Below, one piece after another: positions 35,545-47,468 of a stretch of 64,000 bases of DNA. The DNA comes from Hevea brasiliensis (lineage: Eukaryota; Streptophyta; Magnoliopsida; Malpighiales; Euphorbiaceae), in contig NC_079504.1 of the NCBI RefSeq assembly GCF_030052815.1, positions 47,855,614 to 47,919,613 on the forward strand. The letters run 5' to 3'. Numbering within the stretch: the first letter of the stretch is position 1; each line of letters begins with the position of its first letter. The position numbers and the translations under genes are program-made. The notes beneath the pieces are model-generated. The model made no database searches, had not been told where the DNA came from, and saw only the letters and a program-made list of their open reading frames with translations.

Positions 35545-36239
35545 TGTGACACCCCTTACCAGTCTACGGTGTAGCTGAGCCAGGCATATCATACTTGGTG
35601 CTAGAGCACCTTAACTTATCTTATTTCATTCCAAATAATCACATTTAATTCCTTTAATTTGGGGTCAATTTATTAACCGGAGAAACTAACGGAGTTTCCT
35701 CTAAATTTATTAATATTTGATGTTTTCCCACCTGTTAAAAGTCTCAATAATATATTTACAATAATGTAAATTCTTCATCACATTTAATTCTAGTACTTTA
35801 TTTCTGTAACACCCTAGGCAAATCCCACATCGGCAAAACACGGGAGAGATGCTGGGTTTATAAGTTGGTGGTTTGTAACTCCTCGTGACGCGTTTTAAAA
35901 CCGTGAGGGCTTCGGCCCAGAGTGGATAATATCACTAGTGGGCCGGACCGTTACAATTTCAATGTTGCAAACTCACAATTTTCATTCATACATAAATAAA
36001 TAAATTGATACTCATTCATAAACAAAATACTCAATTTCAATTAATTTACATAAGTCACAGTAATTACATAAGTGTCTAATTTACATAACAAAATAAAAGT
36101 CTAATTACAAAATACAAAATATAAAATTTCTAATGAAGCCCAGTGGTCCTACAAAAATACACTGCACGGATGAAGTGACACCGGACATAAGTGCAGATCA
36201 AAACTCTGATTCCCAGTCTAAGGCCTACTAGGCTCACGC
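35545..36239 (-). mobile_element. Outer solo-LTR-type fragment, part 1, unit 2
   Basis: This is the counterpart of 11460-11998. It begins TGTGACACCCC and is interrupted by the TRIM-like insertion (35805-35955) and by the inner LTR at 36240. Confidence 0.62.
35805..35955 (-). mobile_element. TRIM-like solo LTR, 151 bp, with ATTTC target duplication
   Basis: It runs TGTAACACCC to CCGTTACA and is flanked by ATTTC on both sides (35800-35804, 35956-35960). Unit 1 has the empty site with one ATTTC near 11724. The words 'cccacatcggc', 'ttataag' and 'gacgcgttttaaaacc' match a small LTR type seen widely in plants (from memory); read on the minus strand it has the usual order ending in GATGTGGGA. It inserted after the duplication. 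Confidence 0.88.
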
Positions 36240-39200
36240 TGTGACACCCCTTACCCGTTTACAGTGTAGCTGAGCAGGGTATGTCACACTCGGTGCCGGA
36301 GCACCCTATCTTATCTTATCTCAATTTATTACTTTTTAATTATCACATTCAATTTTTCATTAAATTTAATCAATTGTTCATTTATTTTATATTTTTTTTT
36401 CTGTGGAGAAACTGACGGAGTTTCCCCTCATTTCTTAATAATTTGACAATTTTCCCACCTGTGTGAAACAATTATCTTTGTACAGATTCACAAAATCATT
36501 TTCTCATTCAGAACATTAATAAGTTTCACTCATATAAATACATAAGAAAATTTAAATCATTTACATACATATACAATTCAAATATGAAAATTTTAAACTG
36601 TATTAATTTACATCATATGCACATTTCATGTACAAAAATACATAATTTACATTAAATGTCCAAAATTTGATTACAATAATAAAAAATAAAATACAAGCTG
36701 CTGGACACTACCAAAATATGCACTGCTGAGGAGGTGACACTCGGGACCCAAATGCAGATCAAAACTTCTAATCTCCCAGTCTATGGTCCATTGGGTCCTC
36801 TGGCCAAATCTTCAGTACCTACGCGTTGCAAATAGTGACGCGCTAAGCATAAAGCTTAGTAGTGCCAATAATACAAGAAAATATAATATACAAATAACAG
36901 TAAAAATTTTCTAGTTATTGCACTTATAAGAAAATAAATAATTACTAATTTATTATTTAGTTGAAGGCTAATTACATCTTATGATATTAACTCTTCCTAG
37001 TATTTTATTAATCGTTCTCATGATGATTTTGAGCCTCTTTTATTGAAATCATTCTTGTTCTTTATCTTGTTATTTAATTTCCTTACTTCCTTTAATAATC
37101 AATTCAATTACATTTATACTTTTCCATGTCCAAGTAAAGTATACAAATTGACCGGACTAGATAAACGGGTAAACTAGCACTGGGTACCATGTACCTCAGG
37201 CCGTCACACCATCGATCACAATATGTCTCCCGGTGTGCAGACAGAATGGCTAATAAGCCATAAAAGCAATAAGGCATAAAGCCAAGTATAACATCATAAT
37301 CAGTATAGCCATAGGCTATCATATCACAGAATGGCATGAAGCCATATGCAGTACTGCTATCAGAACCCTATTGGCATGCCAACCTATCCAAACCAATCTC
37401 ACTAGGTCTACTAGGGCATATTACAAAGCTCTTAATTGAATATTTGTGTTTAACATGTAAGGTTACTATTCATTTTACTATTCGAGTCAAAATATTGACT
37501 TTCTCATACATAATAGTTACATGAGTTCTAACCATATGAAATTACCACATTTTGGTTCACAAAAGTGTTGGCATTAGTTGCCAATCAATACTTAAAACCA
37601 ATAGGAAATAAATCAAAAATTTCAGTTTTTATGTCCTATATTTACTGTTTCATTGGTCTAAGCTACAATGAGAATTTAGCTACCTTGTCTTCATCAAAGT
37701 TGTTCCTTTATGTGTCTTCTTTAATTCTCTTCTTGAATCACTCCATTTGGAATTTTGTAGCTCAAGTTATGGCCATTTTACCATTACTGGCAGGATTGAC
37801 CGACTGCAATTTACAGGCAGTGCAGATTTGGGAGCTCTATTTTGGCTAGCTATTTCTTGTGGTTAAGTCCAGAATTTGAGTTTGTGTTCTACATAAAAGT
37901 TGTTGTAAATTATCTAAGCTTTTCATTGATATAAATTTCAGGTCAATTGGACCTTTTTACACTGAGTTATGACCAAATGAATGAATATTGTTCATTTGGT
38001 CATTTTGCCCAGGTAGAATGTGTGTTACCTAGATTTGGTCAATTTTTAGGTCAGTCTATTGTGGTTTTCTTGGCAGGGTTTCTTCATCAAAGTTGTGCCA
38101 TTATGTATCTAATTTCATGTTCAATTAGCCTTGCACCAACTGAACCTACACAACTCAAGTTACAGCTGCTCAAACTTACTGGACTCACATCTAGCCCTGC
38201 AGGTCACCAAAGGCAGCATATCTAACCTCAATTCCATTGGCACAATTTACTTCAATTCTTCATCAAATATAGACAAATAGTCACTAATTGACCATTAGAA
38301 CTTCCATTCACCAACACAAGAGCAAAACCCTAAGTTTTAAATTCAAAACCCTAGCTCCAATTCAAGATTTACACAACACATATCACATTAGGCATACTAA
38401 TCAATTTCTAATTGATGTCTACATGTCAAACACCATTTCTAAGCCATTCAAATCCATCAAAAACCATCAAACCCTACATCTTATTATGGCTATTAAAATT
38501 GGGGAAGATACATCCAAGTGGTTTTCATCAAATTGTCTTACAATTTCTAACTTAAATAAACTCCCTAAACATGAATTGAAAGAGAAAAAGAGAGATTGGT
38601 CACTAACCTCACTTATGTGACACCCAAGCTTGCCAAGACTTCTTAATTTCTCCTTCCTTTTTGCTGCCTTAAGTTACTCAAGATACAAGGGTCAGGTTTA
38701 ATGAAGAGAGGAGGTGGTTTTATGATATAAAATCAAGGTTTGCTAAGCTTTGTGGGAAGAGCTTCAATGGCGGACTCTCTTTCATTGGTTTTGCCAAGTG
38801 GGAATTGAAGAAGAAGAAACTGATTTCTTATGTGTTTCTTTATCCTTTCTTATTTGTTTTATGTAAGCTTGGTTAGTTTTGATTGGTCAAAAATTTTAAT
38901 GACCTCATATTTACATAAAGCTTAGGTAATAATTAAGTTTAAATCTTGTTTTTGTTTTGTTTTTCTTGCTTCTCTCTTTACTTATTTTTAAATAAATTTT
39001 TCATCAATATTAATTCACATTTTATATCATATATTTCACTTACTTAAATGGACAACCTAGTGAAAATCATCTTTGAAGACGAAATGACCAAAATGCCCTC
39101 CGTTTGGCTTAAGGACCCAAAACTATCTGTACCAATCTTAAAAATTCTCCTAACCTTTTCTTGTTTCTAATGCTACGTAGGGTGCCATAACTATTCTCTA

Positions 39201-39482
39201 GAATCCCAGAAATTATTTCACGGGATTTCCCTCGGGTTTAGGGCTACTAGCTGTGAAGATAGCAATTTTTCGTTAGGGTCACCCATCACTAGGGCACCAG
39301 CTCATTTAACCCTTGTGTATTTTATAGCTTAAATTTTTCCAAATTTTTTTCCTTACCATGATTTGGGTTATTTATGGCTCCTTACTCTAGTTTAAATATA
39401 GTTCCAGATATTCTAGCTTTCTGGACCGACACCGTCACCAAAACAAGTAGAATGTACAGATTTGCTAAAGTGAGGTGTTACA
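36240..39482 (-). mobile_element. Inner solo LTR, about 3.24 kb, unit 2
   Basis: TGTGACACCCC to AGGTGTTACA, flanked by perfect CACGC duplications (36235-36239 and 39483-39487). This is the same insertion as 11999-15256. No retroelement protein is encoded. Confidence 0.8.
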
Positions 39483-40115
39483 CACGCTCTTGGTCTCCAA
39501 GACTACCTGGCGTGACAAAAGCGACGCCCTAAGCATACAGTTTAGTGGTGTCAATATAAAATAAAAATAAATTAAAATAATTAAATATGCAGAAATTATG
39601 CTGTTATTTCATGCAGACTAGATTTTTGGTAATTATTCATAATATTCTATTAATTTAGTGATTTTTATGTTCATTATTTAATTATAACTTTGTAAGATTT
39701 ATTTTAGCTGCCCAAGTAACCTATACTAGTTGACTGAACTGGATAAATGGGTAAACTAGCACTGGGTACTAAGTACCTCGGGCCGTTATACCATCGGTCA
39801 TATAGTGTCTACTAGGTGTGCAATAGAATGGCTGACAAGCCATAATAATCATCGGGTACAAAGCCAAGTATATAAAGAGCATCAAAATGGCCAAAAGCCA
39901 TAATATCACAAAATCGCACTAAATGCCATAAATCACGAAATGGCATGAAGCCATAGGCAGTACTGCAATCAGAACCCTATTAGCATGCCAACCTATCTAA
40001 ACCAATCATAATAGACATACTAGAGCATATTAACAAAGGTAGGTGTTTATTTCTTTGCATTTGATATTATGGAGGTTACTATTCATGCAAAATGTTGACT
40101 TTGGAGAGGAACCAC
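39483..40115 (-). mobile_element. Outer solo-LTR-type fragment, part 2, unit 2
   Basis: This is the counterpart of 15257-15887, truncated at the coiled-coil ORF region. It has a small loss near 40075 against unit 1. Confidence 0.58.
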
Positions 40116-40187
40116 TCAGTCTGGGGAAATCCCGATCTGGCGAAGGTTTTAGATTCTTCGATTTGTTTTCAAGAAGATTGGATTCGG

Positions 40188-40712
40188 ATGACCCAGGAGA
40201 GCATCAAATATCTTCTAACCCAGACCATGAGTTCAGGATTGGAGGCAGTTGTGAACCAATAGATAATCAGGGAGAATGCTCATCTCTTAAGAAGGGAGAT
40301 CATCAAGGCAGTGCAGGATGCGGCAATTGCGAAGACCCAACTCTTGACCACTAATGATCAGATCGTTGACTTGGAGAGCCAAGTGAGGTCTTCTGAGGAA
40401 AGAACGGCTCAGCTGGAGAGGGAACTTGAAGATGCTCGGGCTTGCCGAGCTGCCGATCTAGCTCGATTCTCTAGAGAGATAAGGGCCAAGGAGGACAAAG
40501 CTTTGGTGAAGGAAGCCAATGCCTATGTGAATGCCCATAGCAATCTCCTAGCCGAGCTGGTGAAGCGCTACCCTGAAGAAGACTTCACCTGGCTGGAGAA
40601 GCTTGCCCCTGGTGTTGAGGTCGAGAGTGAAGAGGAACATGAGAGAGAGGAGGGAGAGAATATTGAAAATATACCTGAAGAGCAAGCTAGGGAAGATCCT
40701 CCTGCTGAGTGA
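40188..40712 (+). pseudogene. Coiled-coil ORF, unit 2 copy, nonsense codon
   Basis: This is the counterpart of 15973-16497. The frame from ATG 40188 meets TAG at 40260-40262, where unit 1 has CAG. The rest stays open to 40712 and keeps the coiled coil and the piece LAELVKRYPEEDFTWLEKLA. The first Asp is Thr here. It would be translated only if a later start is used. Confidence 0.5.
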
Positions 40713-41618
40713 CTTTGTATTTTCTTTTAAAATGAATTAAGTTCATTTGTGATTAATTCTAGATGAGATCAGAAAATATTAAATCAAGTTTGCGCGTGCT
40801 AGATAGAATTAACCCCTACTAAATTGAATAAAGTTGAACATATAACCTAAGATCGGTTATCCCTCATAAAACATGAGACCACTTAAAGAGATCGGAAAAA
40901 CGAACATGGGATCGTAAGACCTTATGACCGAATATCGATTGAAACTTTGAAACATTTGGAGTGATTTGTAAAGACATGAGATCAGGTCCTTATCAAAATA
41001 ATTTATTAGGATTGGAACAATTATTTAGAGATCGGATAAAACATCAACTTGATTAAGAAATTTTGAACAATTAGAGTGAGATACCTGATAGTAAAAACTG
41101 ACCACAATTTGAAATTTTGAATTATGTGACCCCACCAAGATCAGAAGACAATCGAATGTAAGATCAGATGGTCCGAAGATTGGACATCAATCCGAACGGG
41201 TTGAGTAGAGGCAGAGAGGTAGGAAAGCAATTAACTTGAGCATATCTGAGGTTGAATAAACTTGAAATTTATTATTTATTTGGGAGAATTGAAATTATTA
41301 CTAGTTCAGAGAAAATAACTTGTAGTCAGGTAATTTAGTTGAGATTGGGCAAAATATTAAGATAGGAGATCCATTCAAGAAAGTATCAACAGAAAATCGT
41401 ATATTAATTACACAAGTTATGCATTTGAGGATCGACCAAAATATGGTGTAAACATAAATTATTAAAATCTAATATAATTATAAAATATATAAAATAAATT
41501 AAAAATAAAATAGTAATATAAAGTAAAGAAAACAGTAAAAAAACAACAATTACGAGAAAATATAGGCTATTGAAGTTTTTATGAGTTGGACTAATTGAAA
41601 AAAAAAAAAAAAAACTAA
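40713..41618. other. Transposon-like AT-rich stretch, no gene, unit 2
   Basis: This is the counterpart of 16498-17390, with the same scattered 'gatcgg' words. Nothing else is seen. Confidence 0.4.
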
Positions 41619-42698
41619 TTGTTTCTCAAAGCATGGTTTACAAAATTAACAATCCCTGATCTCCATCTCTCCCCTTTACTCTCTTCCCCTCATCAACATC
41701 CCTTTAGGTCCAAGTGTATTATCAATAGCCCTTTGGGATTCTCTGTGGATTTATTGCATTCAGCCAATACCTCTCTCCTTATTCCTCTTTTTGCTCTCAT
41801 TTCATTGCATAAGAAACTCAAAACCCTAGTTATAGTTTTTCCAATTTTACTTTTTACTTCTAATCATATCTCTAATTTTGAATCCAAAGCACCAATTAAG
41901 CCAATACTCAAAAATTTCAGTCACCAAATCATATCTACTGAAACCAAAAACCATGATTTCACTTTGCTAATAGAGCAAAATTTCATTTTTTTTTTCAACA
42001 TTTACTTGAGATAAATCCTAAATCCCTAATTTGAAAAACAAAGAGATTACTTTAAAACTTTTTTAGAAGTGTCTCATTTTGTCATGTGTTAAGAGAGGCA
42101 AATTCATGAGCAGATCCCTTGGTAAAACAGGGTTTCAGTAGAACCTCAGGCTTCGTTGCTCTCCTGTGGATTCTGGTCTTGGAGTTTTTTATCTGCTCTT
42201 TTGTTTTGGTGTTTACCATTTGTTTTGGTGTTTTTAAAGTTCTGGTTGTGGTTGGTGTTCTGTAGGTTCGATGTAAATGGATTGTTTATCGGCAAAGTTT
42301 TAGTCAGAGCCCCTCCACAATCTCTCTCATTTTTATTACCTTTATAAAATTTTTTTGCTTATATATATATATATTTCAAGCTCAAATTTACCTCCTCACC
42401 CTGAGAAATCCCAAAATCAAAGTGGTGGAGAAGGGGAACCTGTTCAAGCCAATGAAGTCAGGGAAAAGGAAATGAAAGGGAAGGCGAAGGCGAAATGCTC
42501 CTAATGCGTTAAATTTTAAAGACCGAAATCTACGTAATGCATTGGATTAAAATTAAGAAATTTTGACTTTATTGAGGTAGATAGAACTTGTTGAGCTGGG
42601 ACGACCTTGACAATTTAACGCATTACCTTTATTAACGCATCTCACTTTTTGAACTAACCAAACAATTCTAATCGCTGCTTCCTGCCTCTTTAAACCAA
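41619..42698 (+). promoter_or_regulatory. Upstream region of receptor-kinase copy 2, 59 bp shorter
   Basis: This is the counterpart of 17391-18537. Between 'acgcatt' (ending 42624) and 'gcatctcac' about 59 bp are missing against unit 1, including the TATA-like box. The remaining proximal sequence shows no obvious substitute TATA box. ORFs here (41619-42014, 42156-42347) are low-complexity and not credible. Confidence 0.45.
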
Positions 42699-45228
42699 AT
42701 GAAGTTTAGTAAGCGCAGCTTTTATACATTTGTTTGTCTGCAAGTTTTTCTTTTCTTCTCTATTAACTTAGGATGCCTGCAAGCCGGTGCTTCAGGAAGA
42801 GAGACAGATAAACTTGCTTTGCTCAAATTCAAACAAGGGATAACCAGTGATCCCCATGGAATCTTCAACTCATGGAATGATTCTCTCCATTTCTGCCACT
42901 GGACTGGAATCACATGTGGTCGCAGCCATCAAAGAGTCACCTCCTTGGTCTTAGAAGGGCAGAATCTTTTTGGTTCTGTGTCACCATATATTGGCAACCT
43001 CAGTTTTCTTAGGTTGATCAACCTCCAAAACAACAGCTTAAGGGGCGAAATTCCGCAGCAACTTGGCAAGTTGTTCCGACTGCAGAAGTTCTTTGTCAAC
43101 AATAACTCATTAAATGGTACAATTCCACTCAACTTGACTCGCTGTTTCCAGCTCAACACAATATATTTACAGTGGAATAATCTTGCTGGAAAGATCCCAG
43201 AAGAACTTGGCTCCCTGCCAAAGCTGGAAAAGCTTGGACTTTGCAATAACCATCTGACAGGAGAAATTCCTCCTTCTTTAGGCAACCTTTCATCACTTAC
43301 CACGTTTTCTGCAACATTTAATGATCTGGAAGGAAGTATTCCAAATGAGATGGGTCGATTAAAAAGCTTGAATAGTTTTGCCGTTGGAGTTAATAGATTA
43401 TCAGGTATAATCCCTCCATCTCTTTTCAACATCACATCTTTGAGTTCTCTGGTATTTACTGCCAATCAACTTAGTGGGAGTCTACCTGACAATATTTTCT
43501 TCACTCTCCCAAATCTTCAAGCTTTTTTAGTCGGTGGAAACTATTTGTCTGGCCCAATTCCAAATTCATTGTCTAATGCCTCTCAGCTTCAACTTGTTGA
43601 TATGGGCAAGAACAAATTTGTGGGACAAGTTCCCACTAATCTTGGAAATTTACAGAGTATCTTACAGCTGAGATTCGGGTTCAATAATCTTGGAAGTAAT
43701 TCATCGAATGACTTACTTTTCTTGACCTCCTTGACAAATTGTAGTAATCTACAAATCTTCTCTATCCCCAGAAATAATTTTGCAGGTGTCTTGCCAGACT
43801 CTGTAGCCAATTTTTCAACTGGGCTCATTAGATTATATATGGGAGGAAATGAAATCACTGGAATTATTCCTGTGGCAATGGAGAATCTTGTCAACTTAAT
43901 TGATTTGCAATTCGAAGAAAACCTTTTCACAGGTTTCATCCCATCTCAGTTTGGAAAGCTTCAAAAGCTACAATCATTATTTTTAAGATACAATCAATTG
44001 TCTGGTCAAATTCCGTCCTCCATTGGTAACCTCACTCAATTATCTCGTGTATTGATGTCTGGAAACAAATTGGAAGGAAGCATTCCTTCAAGTATTAGAA
44101 ATTGCCAACATTTATATGCTGTACATATTGCAGAAAATAGACTCAGCGGAGAGTTACCTGAGGAAGTTTTAGGTCTTACTTCTTTATCAAAAATACTGAA
44201 CTTATCTTTTAACTCTTTCACTGGGCACTTACCAACAGAAGTGGGAAAGCTTAAAAATGTAAATACACTAGATATCTCAGAAAACAATCTTTCAGGTGAA
44301 ATTCCTGAAACCATTGGAGGTTGCTTGAGCCTAGAATATCTTTATATGCAAGGAAATTTTTTCCAAGGAACCATCCCTTCATCTTTAGCTTCCCTTAAAG
44401 GCCTTCAATATTTAGATCTTTCGCGAAACAACTTGTCAGGACAAATTCCCAAAGATCTCCAAGAAATCCCTTATCTCAATACTTGAATCTTTCGTTCAAT
44501 GATCTTGAGGAGAGGTACCAGAAAGAGGAGTATTTACTAATGTCAGTGCATTATCACTGATCGGGAATAACAAGCTTTGCGGTGGTGTCCCAGAACTTGG
44601 TTTACCAAAATGCCATACTAAAATCTTGAAGAAAGTGAAATCCCACACTCTTAAGCTAGTGGTTGCAATTGCTTGTGTGGTTCCAACTCTGCTTTCGATT
44701 CTGATCTTTTTTCTTATTCGCTGGATGAGAAAATCAAGAACCAAGCCTTCTGTTGCACCCTTAGAAATGAACCACCTTCTAAAGGTATCTTATAAAGACC
44801 TTTATCAAGGAACGGATGGATTCTCTTGTAGCAATTTAATTGGTTCAGGTGGCTTTAGCTCTGTGTATAAAGGATTTCTACCTCAAGTCCAAACACCAGT
44901 AGCTGTTAAGGTCCTCAACCTCGAGCAAACGGGTGCCATTAAGAGCTTCATGGCTGAATGCAATTCCCTGGGGAATATAAGGCATCGAAATCTTGTTAAG
45001 CTCTTAACATGTTGCTCCAGCTTAGATTACAAAACAAATGCATTCAAGGCATTAATTTTTGAATATATGGGGAATGGAAGCCTAGAAAAGTGGCTGCATC
45101 CATGTGCAGAAGGTGAAAATCAGAAAAGAAGCTTGAACCTTCTTCAAAGACTCAATATCGCCATTGATGTAGCATCAGCATTGCATTATCTACATGACCT
45201 CTGTGGAAAGCCTATCATTCATTGTGAC

Positions 45229-45355
45229 ATGAAACCCATAAATGTTCTAATTGATTAAGACATGGTTGCTCATGTAATTGATATTGTACTAGCAAAAATC
45301 TTCTCATTCAACATCAATTTATCTATGAGTCAAATCAGCACAACTAGAATCAATG
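45229..45355 (+). other. Transversion-only patch in kinase exon 1 of copy 2
   Basis: Compared with 21063-21189 there are 16 base differences in 127 bp. All 16 are transversions, and in every one copy 2 has A or T. Nearby sequence differs by about 2-3 percent with mixed types. Copy 1 matches the family consensus here (HCDLKPSN, DFGLAK), so copy 2 is the changed one. Confidence 0.85.
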
Positions 45356-45706
45356 TAACCGTTGGTTATGTTGCTCCAGGTAATTAACTATATAAGCATC
45401 TTCCTCAATTTTTCTTCTTTTTCTTCTAATTCTGCTTCTTCTTCTTCCCTTAATAGTCTTTTCTTTTTTCCTTTTATCATATAAACAAAAATTGATATGT
45501 TTTTCAGGACCACCGTTCTATATCCATCTCCAAGCCACATTCAGTTCCATATAAATTCCCTGAGGAGTTATATGCTCAATAAAATTTAACTTTCACCTAT
45601 ACCTGCTCTAATCAAGACCTGTTTTCCAAGTTTGTTAATTTATTGTTAGTCGACAAATGATGAACTTATTATCGCCATATTAATTTGATTACTATTACAT
45701 ACATGA

Positions 45707-45828
45707 AGAATATGGAATGAGTGGTATAGCATAGAAATAAGCAGATGTTTATAGATATGGAATTCTTGTACTAGATATTTTATAAGAAAGAATACAAAAT
45801 GATGAAATGTTAAAAGAGGAATAAATCT
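45707..45828 (+). other. Transversion-rich patch in kinase exon 2 of copy 2
   Basis: Against 21552-21675 there are about 17 substitutions in about 120 bp, about 15 of them transversions, mostly G to T, C to A and T to A, plus a 1-bp loss. The intron between the two patches (45380-45700) shows only a few changes. Confidence 0.8.
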
Positions 45829-46135
45829 CCATAATTTTGTAAAGGCAGCATTGCCAAAAAGACTTTTACAAATTGTGGATCCAACCCTTCTCCATAAAGA
45901 AATAGCAAATGAAGAATGTGATGATGATGCCACAATGGAAGCAGAAGAAACCAATCACCATGAGAACTTGAGCCATGTTACAACAAATTTGAGACAATGC
46001 CTATTTTCAATGCTTGAAATTGGAGTTGCATGTTCAATGGAATCACCAATGGAACGAATGAATATGGCTGATGTCATGAACAAGTTGCATTTGATAAAGA
46101 AAACTTTTCTGAATATTCAGATGGAGGGTGATTGA

Positions 46136-47468
46136 GAGGTAATTCTAAAGAAAACTTTTTTTTTTTTTTTCTTGACGCAACATAATAGATATCTAACGGG
46201 CTCAAAATAACATGGGACTAAAATCCATTTTGACTTGCATAAAAATTATGCAAATAACTTAACGTTATCAAAAGGGAAGGGGGTTAGTGGGGGCAGGGGG
46301 CCGTGGCTCCCATATATGTATATTCCTTAAAAAAATTATTTTATTTTAATTATTGACCCCTCTGATAATTTTTATCATTTTATTATATTATGAATAATAT
46401 GAAATATTTAATTTTTTTTTAATTTCATCATATATTTAATAAATTTTATAATATTGAATTTTTCAATTTTTATTAATTTAATTATAATTTATTATAATAT
46501 TTTTTGAATAGATAAGATTAATTCCTTCAAAATATAAAGATAACAAGCATAATTAATTATTTTTAAATTAATTTTACATTTAACAATATCTCAGAGTTAA
46601 AAATTTTATTTAGTAGAGCTACTTATTTAATTCATAAATTTTAAGTATATTTAAATAATTATATTTAAATCAATATATATATATATAATTAATTTTTAAC
46701 AATTAAAATTTCAAATAATTGCAAATAATTAATTTTAAAAAAATAAATTTTAATAATCAAGACATTTTATAATTATTTTAATAAATAATTAAAATGATGA
46801 TTGTAAATTGAGAATATTATTATTTATGCTACCTTATAGAATTTAAACATAAAATACTTTTATGTATATATCAAATTTTCATTTAAATTATTTAAAAAAT
46901 CATATAATCTTTTTCAGAAAATAAATTATATAGTTACTTGAAGTCTTTTCACGTATATTAGTTCAAAATATAAAATTGCCCCATTTTATTTTTTTTAATT
47001 AATTTTAACGAAAATATACTGAAAATCATTTAAAATATTTTATATATTATATATTTTAAAATATTTTTATAAAGTTAATCAATTGACCACACTTAATAGC
47101 ATGTAGCTCTGCCCTTATATTAGTCCTCTCAAAAAAACATTTTTTAGCTTCGCCACTGAACGTTATAGTATTGTTTCATCCTCCCTTGAAAATTCTTTTC
47201 GATTAATGGTAACATGACCAACTTGTTTTTTTACTTGACTTGAACCACAGGTGCTTATCGTTTCAAGAGAAAGTCATATTGAATCCATTTCTTCTGGTTG
47301 TGATATATGTAAATGTATCTTTCTTAACAATTCTCCGTTGTGCTAATAATTGATGCTATACTGAAACAAATTGTGATACAATTTGAGTACTATTAAATTC
47401 TAGTTGTGATCTATGCAAATATATCTTTCTTAACCTTTCTTCGTTGTCATCTTGTTTTTGTATTTTTT
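46136..47468. repeat. AT-rich repeat region 3' of copy 2, left of retrotransposon
   Basis: This is the counterpart of about 21990-23210. It keeps 'ggcagggggccgtggctcccatata' type sequence at 46290-46320 that is shortened in unit 1. A local partial duplication of 'tgtatctttcttaac' words lies at 47300-47440. No gene is seen. Confidence 0.5.

Larger units (their letters stand above)
42699..46135 (+). pseudogene. LRR-XII receptor-like kinase, copy 2, broken
   Basis: This is a paralogue of 18538-21987 with the same layout. The first 595 codons are open and include signal peptide, LRRNT and about 21 LRRs, so the ectodomain is better kept than in copy 1. A 1-bp loss near 44479 brings a stop at 44484-44486, and a second 1-bp loss near 44509 leaves the kinase frame shifted by two. 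The membrane segment (about 44648-44715), glycine loop [17 protein letters not shown] and HCDMKP are present, but TAA at 45256-45258 cuts the catalytic loop. The DFG motif is changed to DIV. Exon 2 (45709 on) has TAG 45732, TAA 45738, more stops and a 1-bp loss near 45820, and the end carries a 1-bp gain giving TGA at 46133. The intron is 45380-45708. It may make a soluble LRR protein at most. Confidence 0.93.
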
